64,000 nt of DNA, taken from positions 56,201,063 through 56,265,062 of the forward strand of contig OX328097.1 in the NCBI GenBank assembly GCA_946811185.2. The letters run 5' to 3'. Below the pieces are notes generated by a model. That model was not told where the DNA came from. It saw only the letters and a list, made by a program, of their open reading frames with translations, and did no database searches. This DNA comes from Hippopus hippopus (taxonomy: Eukaryota; Mollusca; Bivalvia; Cardiida; Cardiidae). Of the stretch, positions 46,090 through 56,571 are shown piece after piece. Position numbers and translations under genes: made by a program. Position 1 is the first letter of the stretch; every line of letters begins with the position of its first letter.

Positions 46090-46138
46090 GTAGATCAAGA
46101 TCAGACTGCACATTCTGTGCAGTCTGATCTTGATCTAC
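46090..46138 (+). repeat. Perfect short palindrome, type copy of a dispersed family
   Basis: Two 22 bp arms, containing agatcaagatcagactgcac, are exactly complementary around the loop 'attct'. More than fifteen decayed relatives occur across the window, and it lies in the NUDT22 intron. Confidence 0.9.
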
Positions 46139-46517
46139 TCTGTCTGCAAAAGGTCAGTGAGGTCAGTGAGTCGTGCTTAGCAGCTTATGGGTTAATATAG
46201 CAGGTTTGTAACCAGGGAGAAGCCCAAAAGCCTGGGCTTAAATATTAATGATCAAAGCATCAAATAAAGGTGATGCGCTTTCTTATTCAGGAAAAGGGAC
46301 CAAATCATCTCCATTCCAAAACTGCTTTTGCCAGAAAATAAAAACTTAATAGCGGACAATTTCAATCTAAGATCAGTTCTGTGCAGTCTGATCTTGATCT
46401 AAATTGCGTAATACACTCTGATCTTGATTGATATTGTCTAAAAATTGACAAAGTTGTGCTTGCTAACAGGTGCCAATATCTATTTTACTAGAGGAAAAAT
46501 GACCAAAGAAAGAAAGA

Positions 46518-48330
46518 AACAAGAGGACCATGATGGTCCTATATCGCTCACCTGAGTACTAAGCAGTAAAGGTCTACAATGAAGATAAATACCAAATATC
46601 GAGGTTCAAGGCCAAATGATAATGAAACAAGAGCGGCAAATTGTTGCAAGATAAGCCCGTCCCACTGCCAGTTGTCAAGGAGGTATAATAATCGCAAAGG
46701 GCAGGTAATGCAACAAACATGTTTACCAAGTCTCAAGTCAATTTGACTTGAGACTTCAAAGTTCCGTTCCGGACAAGCAAGAAATACTGTAAAAATGAAG
46801 ATCAAAGTGGAATTACTCAAAATCTGCGCTAAGCAGAGTTAATGTTCTTGCGCACTGTACTCGGTAATATTGCAACAAATATGCATACCAAGTTTGAAGT
46901 CGTTCTGACTTGAGATGACAAAGTTATATTCCGGACAAGCACTAAATGCTGTAAAAATGACGATCAAAGGGAAATAACTCAGACAACACGAGGTAGAGTT
47001 ACAATTCTTGTGCACTGCACTTCCACATATTGCAACAAATAAGCACACCATATTTCAAGTCATTCCTACTTAAGATGACAAAGTTTTGCTCCGGACAAGG
47101 AAGAAATGCTATAAAAATGAAGGTCAAAGGGAAATTATTCAAAATTCATGCTAGGAAGAGTTATGGTTCTTGTGCACTGCACTCCGTAATTTTTCAACAA
47201 TCATGCATACCAAATTTGAAGATGTTCAGGCTTGAGATGACAAAGTTATATTCCGGACAAGCAGAAAATGCTGTAAAAATGACGATCATAGGGAAATAAC
47301 TCATAGACAGTACAAGGTAGAGTTATGGTTCTTTCACACTGCACTCCGTATTATTGCAACAACTACAAATGCCAAGTTTCAAGTCAATCAGACTGGAGAT
47401 GACAAAGATGCTCCGGACAAAGAACTATTCTACAGAACTTTCTAATTCAAGGGCAAATAACTCCCGTCGTTCTGGTCAGATTAGATCCATAATTGAACTC
47501 ATCCGAGATCTTATGGTCATAAGTATTTTGACCAAGTTTGATGCTGATTGGTTAAAAATTGTAGATGCTGGAGTTTAAAGGAAGTCAAATTTAGCAATTT
47601 TTCTAATTCAGGGGCAAATAACTCCAGTTGTTCTGGTCCGATTAGACCCATAATCGAACTCATCCAAGATCTTATGGTCATATATATTTTGACCAAGTTT
47701 CTTGCTGATTGGTTGATAATTGTAGATGCTAGAGTGTAAACAAAGTCAAATATAGCAATTTTTCTAATTCAAGGGCAAATAACTCCAGTTGTTCTGGTCC
47801 GATCACACCCATAATCGAACTCATCCAAGATCTTACGGTCATATATATTTTGACCAAGTTTTGTGCTGATCGGTTAATAATTGTAGATGCTAGAGTGTAA
47901 ACAAAGTCAAATATAGCAATTTTTCTAATTCAAGGGCAAATAACCCCAGTTGTTCTGGTCCGATTAGACCCATAATCGAACTCATCCGAGATCTTATGGT
48001 CATATATATTTTGACCAAGTTTGGTGCTGATTGGTTGATATTTGTAGATGCCAGAGTGTAAACAAAGTCAAATATAGCAATTTTTCTAATTCAGGGGCAA
48101 ATAACTCCAGTTGTTCTGGTCCGATTCCACCCATAATTGAACTAATCTGAGATCTTATGGTCATATATATTTTGACCAAGTTTGGTGCTGATTGGTTAAT
48201 ATTTGTAGATGCTAGAGTGTAAACAAAGGAATGTGAACGGACGGACGGACGGACGGACGACGGACGCCGATGGACGGTGAGTGATCACAATAGCTCATCC
48301 TGAGCACTTCGTGCTCAGGTGAGCTAAAAA
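46518..48330 (-). mobile_element. Helitron/HINE-like element, reverse, with two internal arrays
   Basis: The plus-strand left end is 'aacaagaggaccatgatggt' and the right end 'gagcacttcgtgctcaggtg' followed by 'agctaaaa', so the element points leftward. About five ~165 bp units ('gatgacaaagttatattccg', 'ggtcaaagggaaat') occupy 46700-47410. About five 162 bp units ('tttttctaattcaagggcaa', 'ttctggtccgattagaccca') occupy 47420-48220. (acgg)n lies at ~48237-48262. It sits inside NUDT22 intron 1. Confidence 0.7.
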
Positions 48331-48428
48331 CAGAGAGAAGAGATTTAGAATACAATGGGCTTCATCTTTACAATATTTCTTTGTTAGGCACCTGTCTAGT
48401 ACAAACTCTAATCCATAGAGCACATAAT

Positions 48429-48653
48429 CGACTCTTTACCACACAATCCCGAGTTGTAACAAACCAAGGGCAAAAGACTTTTGAAATCATTGTGGGAAAA
48501 GGAAACAAATACTGGTAATCAGCATTTTCTCCTTTTCCCACAAGGTTTTCTACTCTTTCTGATACAAATCTCATCATTTGAATATCATTCTGTTTGTCAT
48601 GTACGAATGTTTTAAATTTTGGACCTATAATTTTGTCATTTGTATAGAGTTAA
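48429..48653 (+). mobile_element. TTAA-hairpin MITE copy
   Basis: 'actctttaccacacaatccc' to 'tgtatagagttaa'. Confidence 0.6.
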
Positions 48654-48723
48654 AAAAATGGACCATTAAAGTAGGAAAAACAGCCAAAATCTTGCTATAC
48701 CAATGTTCTTTTGGTAAGAAGAT

Positions 48724-48780
48724 GGTGTAGATCTAAGATCAAACAGCAAAGTCTGTGCAGTCTGATCTTAATTTACAATG
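48724..48780 (+). repeat. Short palindromic repeat copy
   Basis: 'gtagatctaagatcaaacag' facing 'gtgcagtctgatcttaattt'. Confidence 0.55.
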
Positions 48781-48970
48781 TCCCCAAAAGCATCAAAGGC
48801 CCATTTTGGCTCTTGGGGCTACCTTTGACCACTAGGGACATTACCTGAGCAAAGAAAGGGACAATGGTGATCACACATACAAAATATCACAGCTATATAT
48901 GTATAGACCTTGTGATTTTGGACAAGAAAGTTTTGTCTATAAAAACTATGACCCTAGGAGTAGATATAAT

Positions 48971-49199
48971 TTAACCCTTTACCACACAATCCAGAGTTTT
49001 AACGACCCTAAGGAAAAGTCCTTTTGAAGAAATTGTGGAAAAAGGAGAAAATGCTGGTAACCAGCATTTTCTTCTCTTTCCACAATGTTTTCTATCCTTC
49101 CCAAAACAAATTTCAATATCTGAGTCACATTTCTTTTGTCCTCTGCAAAGACTTTCAATTTGAACTAGTTTAAAATGAGTTCATTTGGTAAAGAGTTAA
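48971..49199 (+). mobile_element. TTAA-hairpin MITE, target of a SINE insertion
   Basis: 'ttaaccctttaccacacaat' to 'catttggtaaagagttaa'. Its last bases form the left half of the SINE's target duplication. Confidence 0.7.
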
Positions 49200-49200
49200 A

Positions 49201-49469
49201 TTTTGGTTTGGTTTGTATTGGAGTTTAACGCCATTTTAACAGCTTAGGTCATATCATGGCTGTAAGTGATGCACCCACATGTTTCCTGGCTTTCTCACAC
49301 CAGTACTAACACAACTTTCTTTCCAAAGCCACTGACTACTTTTCTCACATGCATCAGAGGTGAGAGGCGAAAAATCGCCAGAAAGAAAGTTCGCAGCAAC
49401 CGGGTATTGAACCCGCAACCTTCAGGTCACGAGTCAGATACGCTAACCACTGAGCCACCCGGCCAGGCC
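49201..49469 (-). mobile_element. tRNA-derived SINE (reverse) with 14 bp target duplication
   Basis: Minus-strand head 'gggtggctcagtggttagcg' (box A) and 'gggttcaatacc' (box B), same family as 22539-22800. ggtaaagagttaaa flanks both sides (49187-49200 and 49470-49483). Confidence 0.85.
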
Positions 49470-49493
49470 GGTAAAGAGTTAAACAGTCATATG

Positions 49494-49726
49494 TAACCTT
49501 TTACCACACAATCCCATGTTTTAACAACCTTGAGGAAGGCTTTTAAAAACATTATTGGGAATGGAGAAAATGCTGGTAACCAGCATTTTTTCCTCGTCTC
49601 AAAATGTTTTCTACCCTTCTAAAAATATATACATGTATTTCAGAGTCAATTTTATTAAAATTGTCATCTGCAAATGCTTTCAATTTGGACAAATCTATAA
49701 TTTTGTTAATTGACCAAGAATTGGAA
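49494..49726 (+). mobile_element. TTAA-hairpin MITE copy
   Basis: 'gtaaccttttaccacacaat', hairpin 'gagaaaatgctggtaaccag', end B decayed at 'ttttgttaattgacc'. Confidence 0.6.
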
Positions 49727-50104
49727 CTAGTTGATATGCTACAAATGAAATATGTTGACTTGAGGCCTATAGTGTAGGCTGTGGTTTATCAACATGTTGA
49801 GCCCACATATCCACCTCTGGACTCAACAAAAAAGTGAACACTACCCTGTGGAAGCAAGGGAATACCCAATTTATCCATGAGTGCTTTTGTTTCTATGAAC
49901 ATATGTTAATGTTGCTTTTAACGCTATTTCAGTTAGAGATATAATATTGCAGTGACAGCACGATATATTTCTATATCTAGGAATTAATGATTCGTGTGCA
50001 ATTCAAATTGCTGCTGTACTTTGTTCCCCAACCCTTCTTATGATCCAATATAGTGTCAGTAATCAAATGTTCAGGTAATCAGCCTATCAATGTGTAGTAC
50101 TTAC
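49727..50104 (-). other. NUDT22 intron 1, 5' end
   Basis: No feature recognised, apart from a few SINE-like bases near 49930-49990. The minus-strand donor is 'gtaagt' at 50104. Confidence 0.4.
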
Positions 50105-50608
50105 CTTTGGTTCTGGATGACCCCCAGGTCTGTCCCACAGTTCTGTATCTTCCCCGCACCTTTTTGATCGAAACAACAGAACTACAAAATCATCTCTAGT
50201 TAAAACTAATGCTCCTACACCAAGTGCATCAGACATGTACGCTTGAGAATTGTCATGGTCACATAATCCCTTACTTTGTAGATCTAAAGCATCTTTACTT
50301 AGGTTTGTTCCTTGGAAATCTTTATAGTCTGTTATTCCCACATTGAGGATTAACTTGGACTCTTTCTCTTCTATTGAATCCAGTCTAAACTTCGTACCAT
50401 TAAACAATGTTGGGTTTGCACTTAATTTCTCCTTCCAAGTCTCCTCAATAGCAATTTCATCATTTCCAGGTAATTTTTGTCTGTTGTAAGTGGGATCTAG
50501 ATGAATTTCAACATCACTCTCTGTTGTCATGTCTTTCATCTTGGTTGCGTACAGTAAAGAATTTGCTGCTGTAAGCATGTTTCCTTGTGTACTGGTACTA
50601 TATGGCAT
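50105..50608 (-). CDS. NUDT22: NUDT22 exon 1 (UDP-glucose hydrolase, N-terminal part)
   Basis: 168 codons ending at a codon boundary before 'gtaagtac'. Matches to NUDT22 include YNRQKLPGNDE, FNGTKFRLDS, GITDYKDFQGTN, QAYMSDALGVGALVLTRDDF and, at the end, WDRPGGHPEPK (human 'VDVPGGHPEPQ'). The three exons together give 304 residues against about 303 in human. NUDT22 is a Mg-dependent Nudix enzyme reported to split UDP-glucose or UDP-galactose into UMP and the sugar 1-phosphate. An in-frame TAA sits 12 bp before the first ATG. A second ATG at 50578 would give an N-terminus closer in length to the human one, so the start is uncertain between the two. Confidence 0.93.
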
Positions 50609-51640
50609 ATGCAATTTTTAGTCTCAGTGCATGCACTAAGTGTGACTACTCTGTAAATATAAATTACATGTCCATATATTAGAAGTAAGAAAAACTACTA
50701 TGGTATATAAAACATCAACTAATAGATAACAAACTAAGAATATATTTGTATATTTATGGACTTGACCATACTTTAGGATTTTGTTTTGAAATAATTCATA
50801 ATTGTATCAATCAATATCACTACATGAATTTTTGTTTTTATAACAGCAAACTGTACAAAGACTCATGTAGTCAGCTCAGTGAAAACCAGGTTAGATTGAA
50901 ATCTTTTCAGAATCCTCAACTGTAGACTATTATAGGGGAGATGGGGGTGGGAAATGTTACAAAAATAAAAATCCTTGTGAGGACTTCACAATGGCAAGTA
51001 GTTCTATTTCTGAAAGGTATTAGGAGGCCAAAGGTAAGTGTAAAAAAATCTGAATTAAAATTTAGAGATGGGAATTGAACTAACTGAACTAAATCCCTAT
51101 GACGAAAAGAGTGGTCAGTATGGAATTCACTTATGGAAACCATGCTGACAGGGCTCATGCTCTAACCATTTGGCTAGCCAAACAAGTTGACATCCATATA
51201 ACCCATTATCACTACACTTGTTCCCATCCTGGTATTTGAGAATAACCCCAATCCCCTTGTTCTTTAAACCCCTTTGGTTTTTTCAACAACTTTTGACACT
51301 ACTGGAGTAAACCCTTGAGGAAAAGGGACAGGCAGTAAGCAATTTGAATTCGGGAACCCTTTCTTACAAGGCAAGTCCTCCAACAACTAAGCTACCCAGA
51401 CTGCTTGACAACCAAGCTAGATCATTAGTTCAGAATCCAGAATTCAGTATCTACAACAGGTATCACATGTATATTCTGTTCAGTTTTTTTTCACTGTAAA
51501 TCAAAATCTTATGTATACTATAACACTTAACATTGCATGTACAACTACCTAGATAAATTGCAAAGGTAAAAGACCAGTATGATAAAACAGGGTAATTCTG
51601 GGTTCTTAATTGACGAGATGATTGCTATGCAATTGGTAAC
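50609..51640 (-). other. NUDT22 upstream flank
   Basis: AT-rich, probably 5' UTR and promoter-proximal sequence. I see no convincing further exon or core promoter motif. Confidence 0.35.
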
Positions 51641-51642
51641 TA

Positions 51643-52444
51643 CAGTTGACTCTCATTTTGTCGAAATCGCTTATCTCAAAACTCCTGTTATGTCAAAGTC
51701 AAAGCTATGTCCAAACTTCGTGCCTCTTTATTTTATATTGATTTTTGTTTTTATCTCCAACCCAATGCATCCAAAAAACCATTATGTCGAAGTAATTTTG
51801 AGAGCAATTTCGTACTTCCAACCATATTTTCATCAATATATCCGCCATTGTTTGTAGATAATAGGTGCCAATTCACACGATATGATATTATCTTAAACTG
51901 ATTCGTGAGATATCGGATAATAAAAGGTGTGAATAAGTTTGTAGCATTGTCAACAGCGGTTCATGTAAGACTTACTCTCATCGTAATAAATACACCAAAT
52001 GATGAGGCTTGTTAGTTTGTCTCTGTTTCTAATTGCTCCTTTTTTGAGGGTGAACACATTATCAACATTGTCGTGTACTAAGTCGGTCTGCACGAATGCG
52101 GCTAATACACTTCTTGAATACTCATAATGTCATCAGAAATGCAACTTGATTGTGCTTTTGCTATGGCCGAGCAAACCAGGATGGGACCTTTAAATATCCC
52201 GGGACAACTGGTTTGGTCATTTAAAACAGACGCACGATGCGTACGCTTGATGTGAAGTCATACCGTCAAAAAAAAAGCCATTTCAGAGGTTGTTCCACAA
52301 AGCCAGGACGACAATTTCTCCCCTTTCTTTTTTATGTTTACTTGAGGTTTTCGGTAAGTCTGTCTTCGACTTCTTATATCGAACTCCTGTTATGTCAAAT
52401 TATTTTTGTTGTCCTCAGGGAATCGAGATAATGAGAGTCAACTG
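51643..52444 (+). mobile_element. pogo/Tc1-like non-autonomous element (~800 bp)
   Basis: Terminal inverted repeats 'cagttgactctcattttgtc' and, at the right, 'gagataatgagagtcaactg', flanked by TA on each side (51641-51642 and 52445-52446). The sub-end 'aactcctgttatgtcaaa' occurs at both ends in the same orientation. No intact transposase; internal ORFs are short and unlike DDE proteins. Confidence 0.7.
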
Positions 52445-52446
52445 TA

Positions 52447-53094
52447 TATCTATTTTTGATATCATCAAATATTATGCAATGGTTCATATTTGAATACAAT
52501 CTCACATAATCCATGTGTATTATTGGTCATGTGCTATTCCCACAAACCTTTGTGCAAGTCAGCACAAAATCTAAAAACACCATATAAGAGGCTTCGCAGC
52601 CCATTCTTGAAGTACCATTAGGAAAATAAACATGTTTTCCATATTCTTGTTCATCTTCTTTACTGACGGTGTGCAGCTATCTCCTATTTTAATTCCGCAA
52701 TAAATCATCTCTTTTTTTTAATTTGGCGAGGTTCTAAAGTCTGAATAGCAGCCTCAAATGATTTTAAAAACGACAGAAAGCCTTTTAAAGTTTGAAAAAT
52801 CTTAGAATAACATCCAATACGCAAGCCCAAACATTTTGGGGTATCTGGATGCAAGGGCTGCAATGTAAACACCGGATACGGATTCAATGCTTTTCCAAGT
52901 AATATCGAAAACCCATTGCAAATACAAATGTAACATATTAACAACGTAGTTCATGTGTTCTGAATATCCGACATATACATCTGTACAAGTCGGAATCGAA
53001 AATTATTATTCAATTTAACTGTCACTCATTCATAAGATAATAACCAACATCTGCTTTCGTTTCCTCGGAACGACTTTCCGTACACGTCAAAAAA
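52447..53094 (+). other. Intergenic flank between NUDT22 and RSPH9
   Basis: No gene or repeat recognised. The last ~100 bp become more GC-rich toward the RSPH9 promoter. Confidence 0.4.
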
Positions 53095-53154
53095 CCGGAA
53101 GTTTACAAGTGGAATAGGAAATGATCCTTGCACATGCGCCGTATGCATAGCAAC
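53095..53154 (+). promoter_or_regulatory. RSPH9 promoter sites: ETS, NRF1-like, X-box-like
   Basis: Three motifs lie 90-150 bp before the RSPH9 ATG: ccggaagt (53095-53102, ETS/GABP type), 'tgcacatgcgcc' (53129-53140, NRF1-like), and 'gtatgcatagcaac' (53141-53154), whose right half agcaac fits the RFX X-box with a weaker left half. RFX control is expected for ciliary genes. Motif presence is seen; function is inferred. Confidence 0.5.
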
Positions 53155-53244
53155 GTCGTCAACTGTTTAATTGTTAATGTTGTGCTAAGAGGACTAAAGA
53201 TTTATTTCGTGAAAAGTTTAACACTGCAGCATTAACAACACGAA

Positions 53245-53471
53245 ATGGAGAGTCAAGGACTGCATTTAAACATTGATTATGTTGGCAGCAGTGGGATAAT
53301 TCTAAGCCCCGAGCAGAAAGCTGCTCTACAGACATCTTTAGTTATTTTACAAAATGAAAACAAATTCAACAAAGTCTATTTCTGGGGTAAAATACTTGGT
53401 ATCAAAGACGACTATTTCATCGCACAAGGGACAGGGAAGGATGAAATGGTAGAAAGAAGAACATTTTACAG
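53245..53471 (+). CDS. RSPH9: RSPH9 exon 1
   Basis: Starts MESQGLHLNIDYVGSSGIIL, then LSPEQKAALQTSL and VYFWGKILGIKDDYFIAQG, matching human RSPH9 'LSPDRRASLLTSL' and 'VLFWGRILGLVADYYIAQG'. An in-frame TAA just upstream and homology support this ATG. The exon leaves two bases before 'gtaagg'. RSPH9 is a radial-spoke head subunit of motile cilia and flagella, needed for normal dynein regulation. The five exons total 831 nt including the stop (276 aa), the same length as the human protein. Confidence 0.95.
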
Positions 53472-53599
53472 GTAAGGTACAAATTAACCTTATCTAACAT
53501 CTTTGACTTGATACGATAATATTAATCACCTAGCCACGCTAATAGCTGCGATATGAGCCTCAGTGCTTGTTATCTTAAATTACGGTAGAAAAAATAAAA

Positions 53600-54150
53600 C
53601 TCAACCTACCTGCCAAGTTCTTTAATGTGCTAAGTGTATAGCACCGTCACATGGGAACATCTTACGATTTGAAAGACTTTTTTAGTAACGTTAGGTGGCC
53701 AGCCGTTGGGATCAAACTCATATGCTCAAATGGCCCAAGATTTGACGTTCACAAGTCTTGTCACCTCAGCTTTTGGGGCTGGTCTATGTTGATTACATGC
53801 AATCAGCTGATCAGGTAGTACTAATGCAGGTGTCCTTATGTTGATTGATTGAATTTGTGTTTATTTATTGTCTCCACCAGCTGCCCATATGTGCAATGCC
53901 CCCTGAAGGCGGTTAGTATCATTACGGGGGATAGTGCAGATACAGGACAAAACCCATCCTTAGTTATGCCTGATTCTTTAACTTGCTTGGTGTATAGCAC
54001 TGTCACATGGGACCTCGGTTTAACATCTCTTCCAAAAGACTATTAGTAATTTTAGATGGCCGGCAGTAGGAATTGAACCCAAACCCTCAAGTGACCTTAA
54101 ACATCATGTTTATGAGTCTTACGCTCTACCAATTGAGCTATGTGGGTTGG
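53600..54150 (-). mobile_element. SINE fragment and a full SINE with tRNA-like head
   Basis: 53835-54150 read on the minus strand begins 'ccaacccacatagctcaatt' with box B-like 'gggttcaattcctactg', and ends in (caat)n. 53600-53800 is a partial copy of the same family. Confidence 0.65.
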
Positions 54151-54185
54151 CCTGTACTTATGTTTCAATGGTCAACTGTTTATAT

Positions 54186-54352
54186 ATGACAAATTTTTAG
54201 ATACCTAAATTGAAAGCATTTGAAGACAACAAATTGAATGTGACCTTATTGATACCCTTTCAAAGGCAAATTCAATCATTCAAGCCACATATTAATTTGT
54301 TGTCTTCAAATGTTTGTTATGTAGACTAGACTTTGTCATCTGGTAAAGAGCT
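54186..54352 (+). repeat. MITE derivative with two end B halves
   Basis: 'cctaaattgaaagcatttga' on the left and 'ttgttgtcttcaaatgtttg' to 'ctggtaaagagct' on the right. The central hairpin is gone, leaving a B-B palindrome, the counterpart of the A-A form at 41515. Confidence 0.55.
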
Positions 54353-54394
54353 GTTGTGTTCATATATTTGAATTTCTTTTTTTTTTCATATCAG

Positions 54395-54560
54395 CAAAGA
54401 TTGTGTCCACTGGGGCTTACTACCACCACCAACCAGGGCAATGAGAGATCAGAGCAAACTAGCCAAAGGACGTTTCACAGGGGACCCATCATTCGAGTTT
54501 GAGCATGTTGAGACAAAGAAAGTTGGAGAAGGTGAAGATGCTACTGAGGAAGAGGAAACT
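54395..54560 (+). CDS. RSPH9: RSPH9 exon 2
   Basis: 166 nt after 'tttcatatcag'. Reads WGLLPPPTRAMRDQSKLAKG then RFTGDPSFEFEHVETKKVGEG, ending in an acidic EEEET. Human has 'WSLLPPATEEM' and 'GRFMGDPSYEYEH'. Donor 'gtaagt'. Confidence 0.95.
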
Positions 54561-54594
54561 GTAAGTAATAAAAAGTAACCTGTTTCCTTTTTTC

Positions 54595-54732
54595 ACCCCT
54601 TACCAAATGATCCTGTAATAGTACGAGACTGCGTAATTTCTATTATCTGGACCACATTTAAATTTTGCTTTCTGCATTTTCTTTCTCTTTTTGTGTTGGA
54701 CATGTAAAACATTTAAATTCAGGTAAAGGGCT
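54595..54732 (+). repeat. TTAA-hairpin MITE remnant
   Basis: 'cccttaccaaatgatcctgt' and 'caggtaaagggctga'; hairpin deleted. Confidence 0.4.
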
Positions 54733-54884
54733 GATAGGTATCTTTTCATCTTATGTCAATTATGAAATGAGTTCATGCACTCACATAACCTACTCTGGAT
54801 GATTGTTACTTTGAAACCTAACTAGTGTTCTTGCAGGCAATACAACATAAAAGAAGATTCATTCAGTTTTTGAAGTAAGATTCT

Positions 54885-55075
54885 GGACCCGTATTCACCA
54901 TTCATTCATAAGAATATTCTTAGTTTTATTCTCCAAAACTTTCTACATTTGAAAGTAACACAACTTCTGATTGACTAAATCAACCGGTTTAACCAATCAG
55001 AAGTTGCGTTCCTTTCTAAATCTAGAATAAGACAAAGAATGTTCTCAAGAATGGTTGGTGAATATGGAACCTGAA
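54885..55075 (+). mobile_element. 'attcaccattcatt' MITE, best copy
   Basis: 'cccgtattcaccattcattc' faces 'aatggttggtgaatatgg', with inner arms 'tttgaaagtaacacaacttc' and 'gaagttgcgttcctttct'. Related copies occur at 37108, 55845, 56840 and 58195. Confidence 0.65.
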
Positions 55076-55227
55076 TCCTGCTTCCTCTCAAACTTCTGTT
55101 TTCAAAAGCTATCAACTACAGGGGGATCAAAAATTTGTATTTCAATTGTATTGCATTTATTGTAATCTAAAATACTTAATTTTGTATTTTAAAACAGAAT
55201 TAAATGAATCAGTTAAGTATTTTATAT

Positions 55228-55625
55228 TCAATTCTTTACCAAACAATCCTGTGTTCTTTACATGTTTTTTTACATGTGTGAGGAAAAGGGCTTTTGAAAA
55301 AATGTTGGTATAAACCAGATTTTTTTCCATTTCCCATTATGTTTTCTACTCTTTCAAATGCTTTCAATTTGGATGAGATCAAAATTTTGTTGTTTGGCGC
55401 TATGACTCTTTACCACAGGACAAAACTTTAGACGGTCAAAATTGAAAGCATTTACAAACAACAAATTAGATGGGACTGAGTTGATAGGATCCATTGCTTG
55501 GAGGGCATAATTGTGGTAAAAGGAGAAAATACTTGTAAACAACATTTTCTCCTTTTCCCACAATGTTTCTAAAAGCCTCCTATTATTATGGGTCTACAAA
55601 ACGCTGGATTGTTTGGTAAAGAGTT
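55228..55625 (+). mobile_element. Two TTAA-hairpin MITEs abutting RSPH9 exon 3
   Basis: ~55228-55403 (forward, central arm deleted) and ~55403-55625 (reverse, hairpin present). The second ends 'attgtttggtaaagagtt' only 19 bp before the exon 3 acceptor. Confidence 0.6.
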
Positions 55626-55644
55626 CTCAAAATCTACCTCACAG

Positions 55645-55774
55645 ATCACAATCAAGGAAGAAGACAGATTAGCTTCAGTAATAGCAGACATCGATGAAGA
55701 TGTGAAAATTGTTCCACGGGGATGCTTTGTCAAAACACCCACAGGGGGAGTTGTTCCTAACAGAAGTTTCGAAG
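55645..55774 (+). CDS. RSPH9: RSPH9 exon 3
   Basis: 130 nt after 'aatctacctcacag'. Reads ITIKEEDRLASVIADIDEDV then KIVPRGCFVKTPTGGVVPNR and SFEG, like human 'VIDQIDKAVAIIPRGALFKTP' and 'VNRTFEG'. The Gly codon is split before 'gtatct'. Confidence 0.95.
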
Positions 55775-55844
55775 GTATCTGTAATGTGATATCCAATCAC
55801 GGCTTGTATTTATATACTAGTATCAACCATTCTAACTTGCAGTC

Positions 55845-56000
55845 TTAGTCTGATTCTGAATTTAGAAAGTAACATTTTCACATTGGCTACACCACTTAGT
55901 TTAGCCAGTCAGGAATTGTGTTACTTTGAAATGTTAAAAAGTCTTGTGAACTAGGCCAAAAACTTAGTTTCAAATGGTTAGTGAATACCAGCCCAGGTAA
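55845..56000 (+). repeat. 'attcacca' MITE, diverged
   Basis: 'gaatttagaaagtaacattt' and 'aatggttagtgaataccagc'. Confidence 0.45.
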
Positions 56001-56424
56001 TTTTCAGACAAACACTTAACATGTTATGTCCATCTCTCTCCTTATTTCATTTTCCTACATCTCTATGGTTCTCTTGCTCTACCTTTCAAACCTTTTTTTT
56101 TTTTCTTTATCAAAAGCCTGAAATACATGTATTGTGGTCAGTTTTATATGGCTTCATTCATACTTTGGGTTAAACCCTAAAGGCATCAGGCACAACTTCT
56201 GTTTGTTTTACTAAGAGTGTAGAGCAATATCAGACTGCTTAGAATATGTTGTCTGATCTTTAATATTTACTGCCAATCATTTTGCGAGATATTTAAACCA
56301 AAAAAGCCTTAAAGTGAAACCTTGAAGTAATTTACAGGCTAAAAATGTTCATTTACTTTGCACTCAAAGGGTTATTGATATATATTCTGAGAACTAAGTT
56401 TTAAAGAATTGTCTGTTTTTCCAG

Positions 56425-56571
56425 GATTGACAGTATCAGAAAGTGCCAAGTTGTGCTCCTACATGCACTTTAGAGACCCCAAACTGTTGGTAGAAAAGAC
56501 GCTACTGCAGAAGGCAAACTTAGACAAATCTATTGATTTCATGGATACTATTGAAGATGACATTCCCAAAG
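56425..56571 (+). CDS. RSPH9: RSPH9 exon 4
   Basis: 147 nt after 'tgtttttccag'. Reads LTVSESAKLCSYMHFRDPKL, LVEKTLLQKANLDKSIDFMD, TIEDDIPKG, matching human 'LSEAKKLSSYFHFREP' and 'LDPSLDFMDSLEHDIPKG'. Donor 'gtacct'. Confidence 0.95.

Noticed and set aside
50087..50104. Extension of the NUDT22 frame past WDRPGGHPEPK
   Set aside because: A consensus donor gtaagt follows the Lys codon and the next six codons are not conserved, so this is intron.
52705..52944. Minus-strand 79-codon frame between NUDT22 and RSPH9
   Set aside because: No family resemblance, no splice or promoter support; kept as intergenic.
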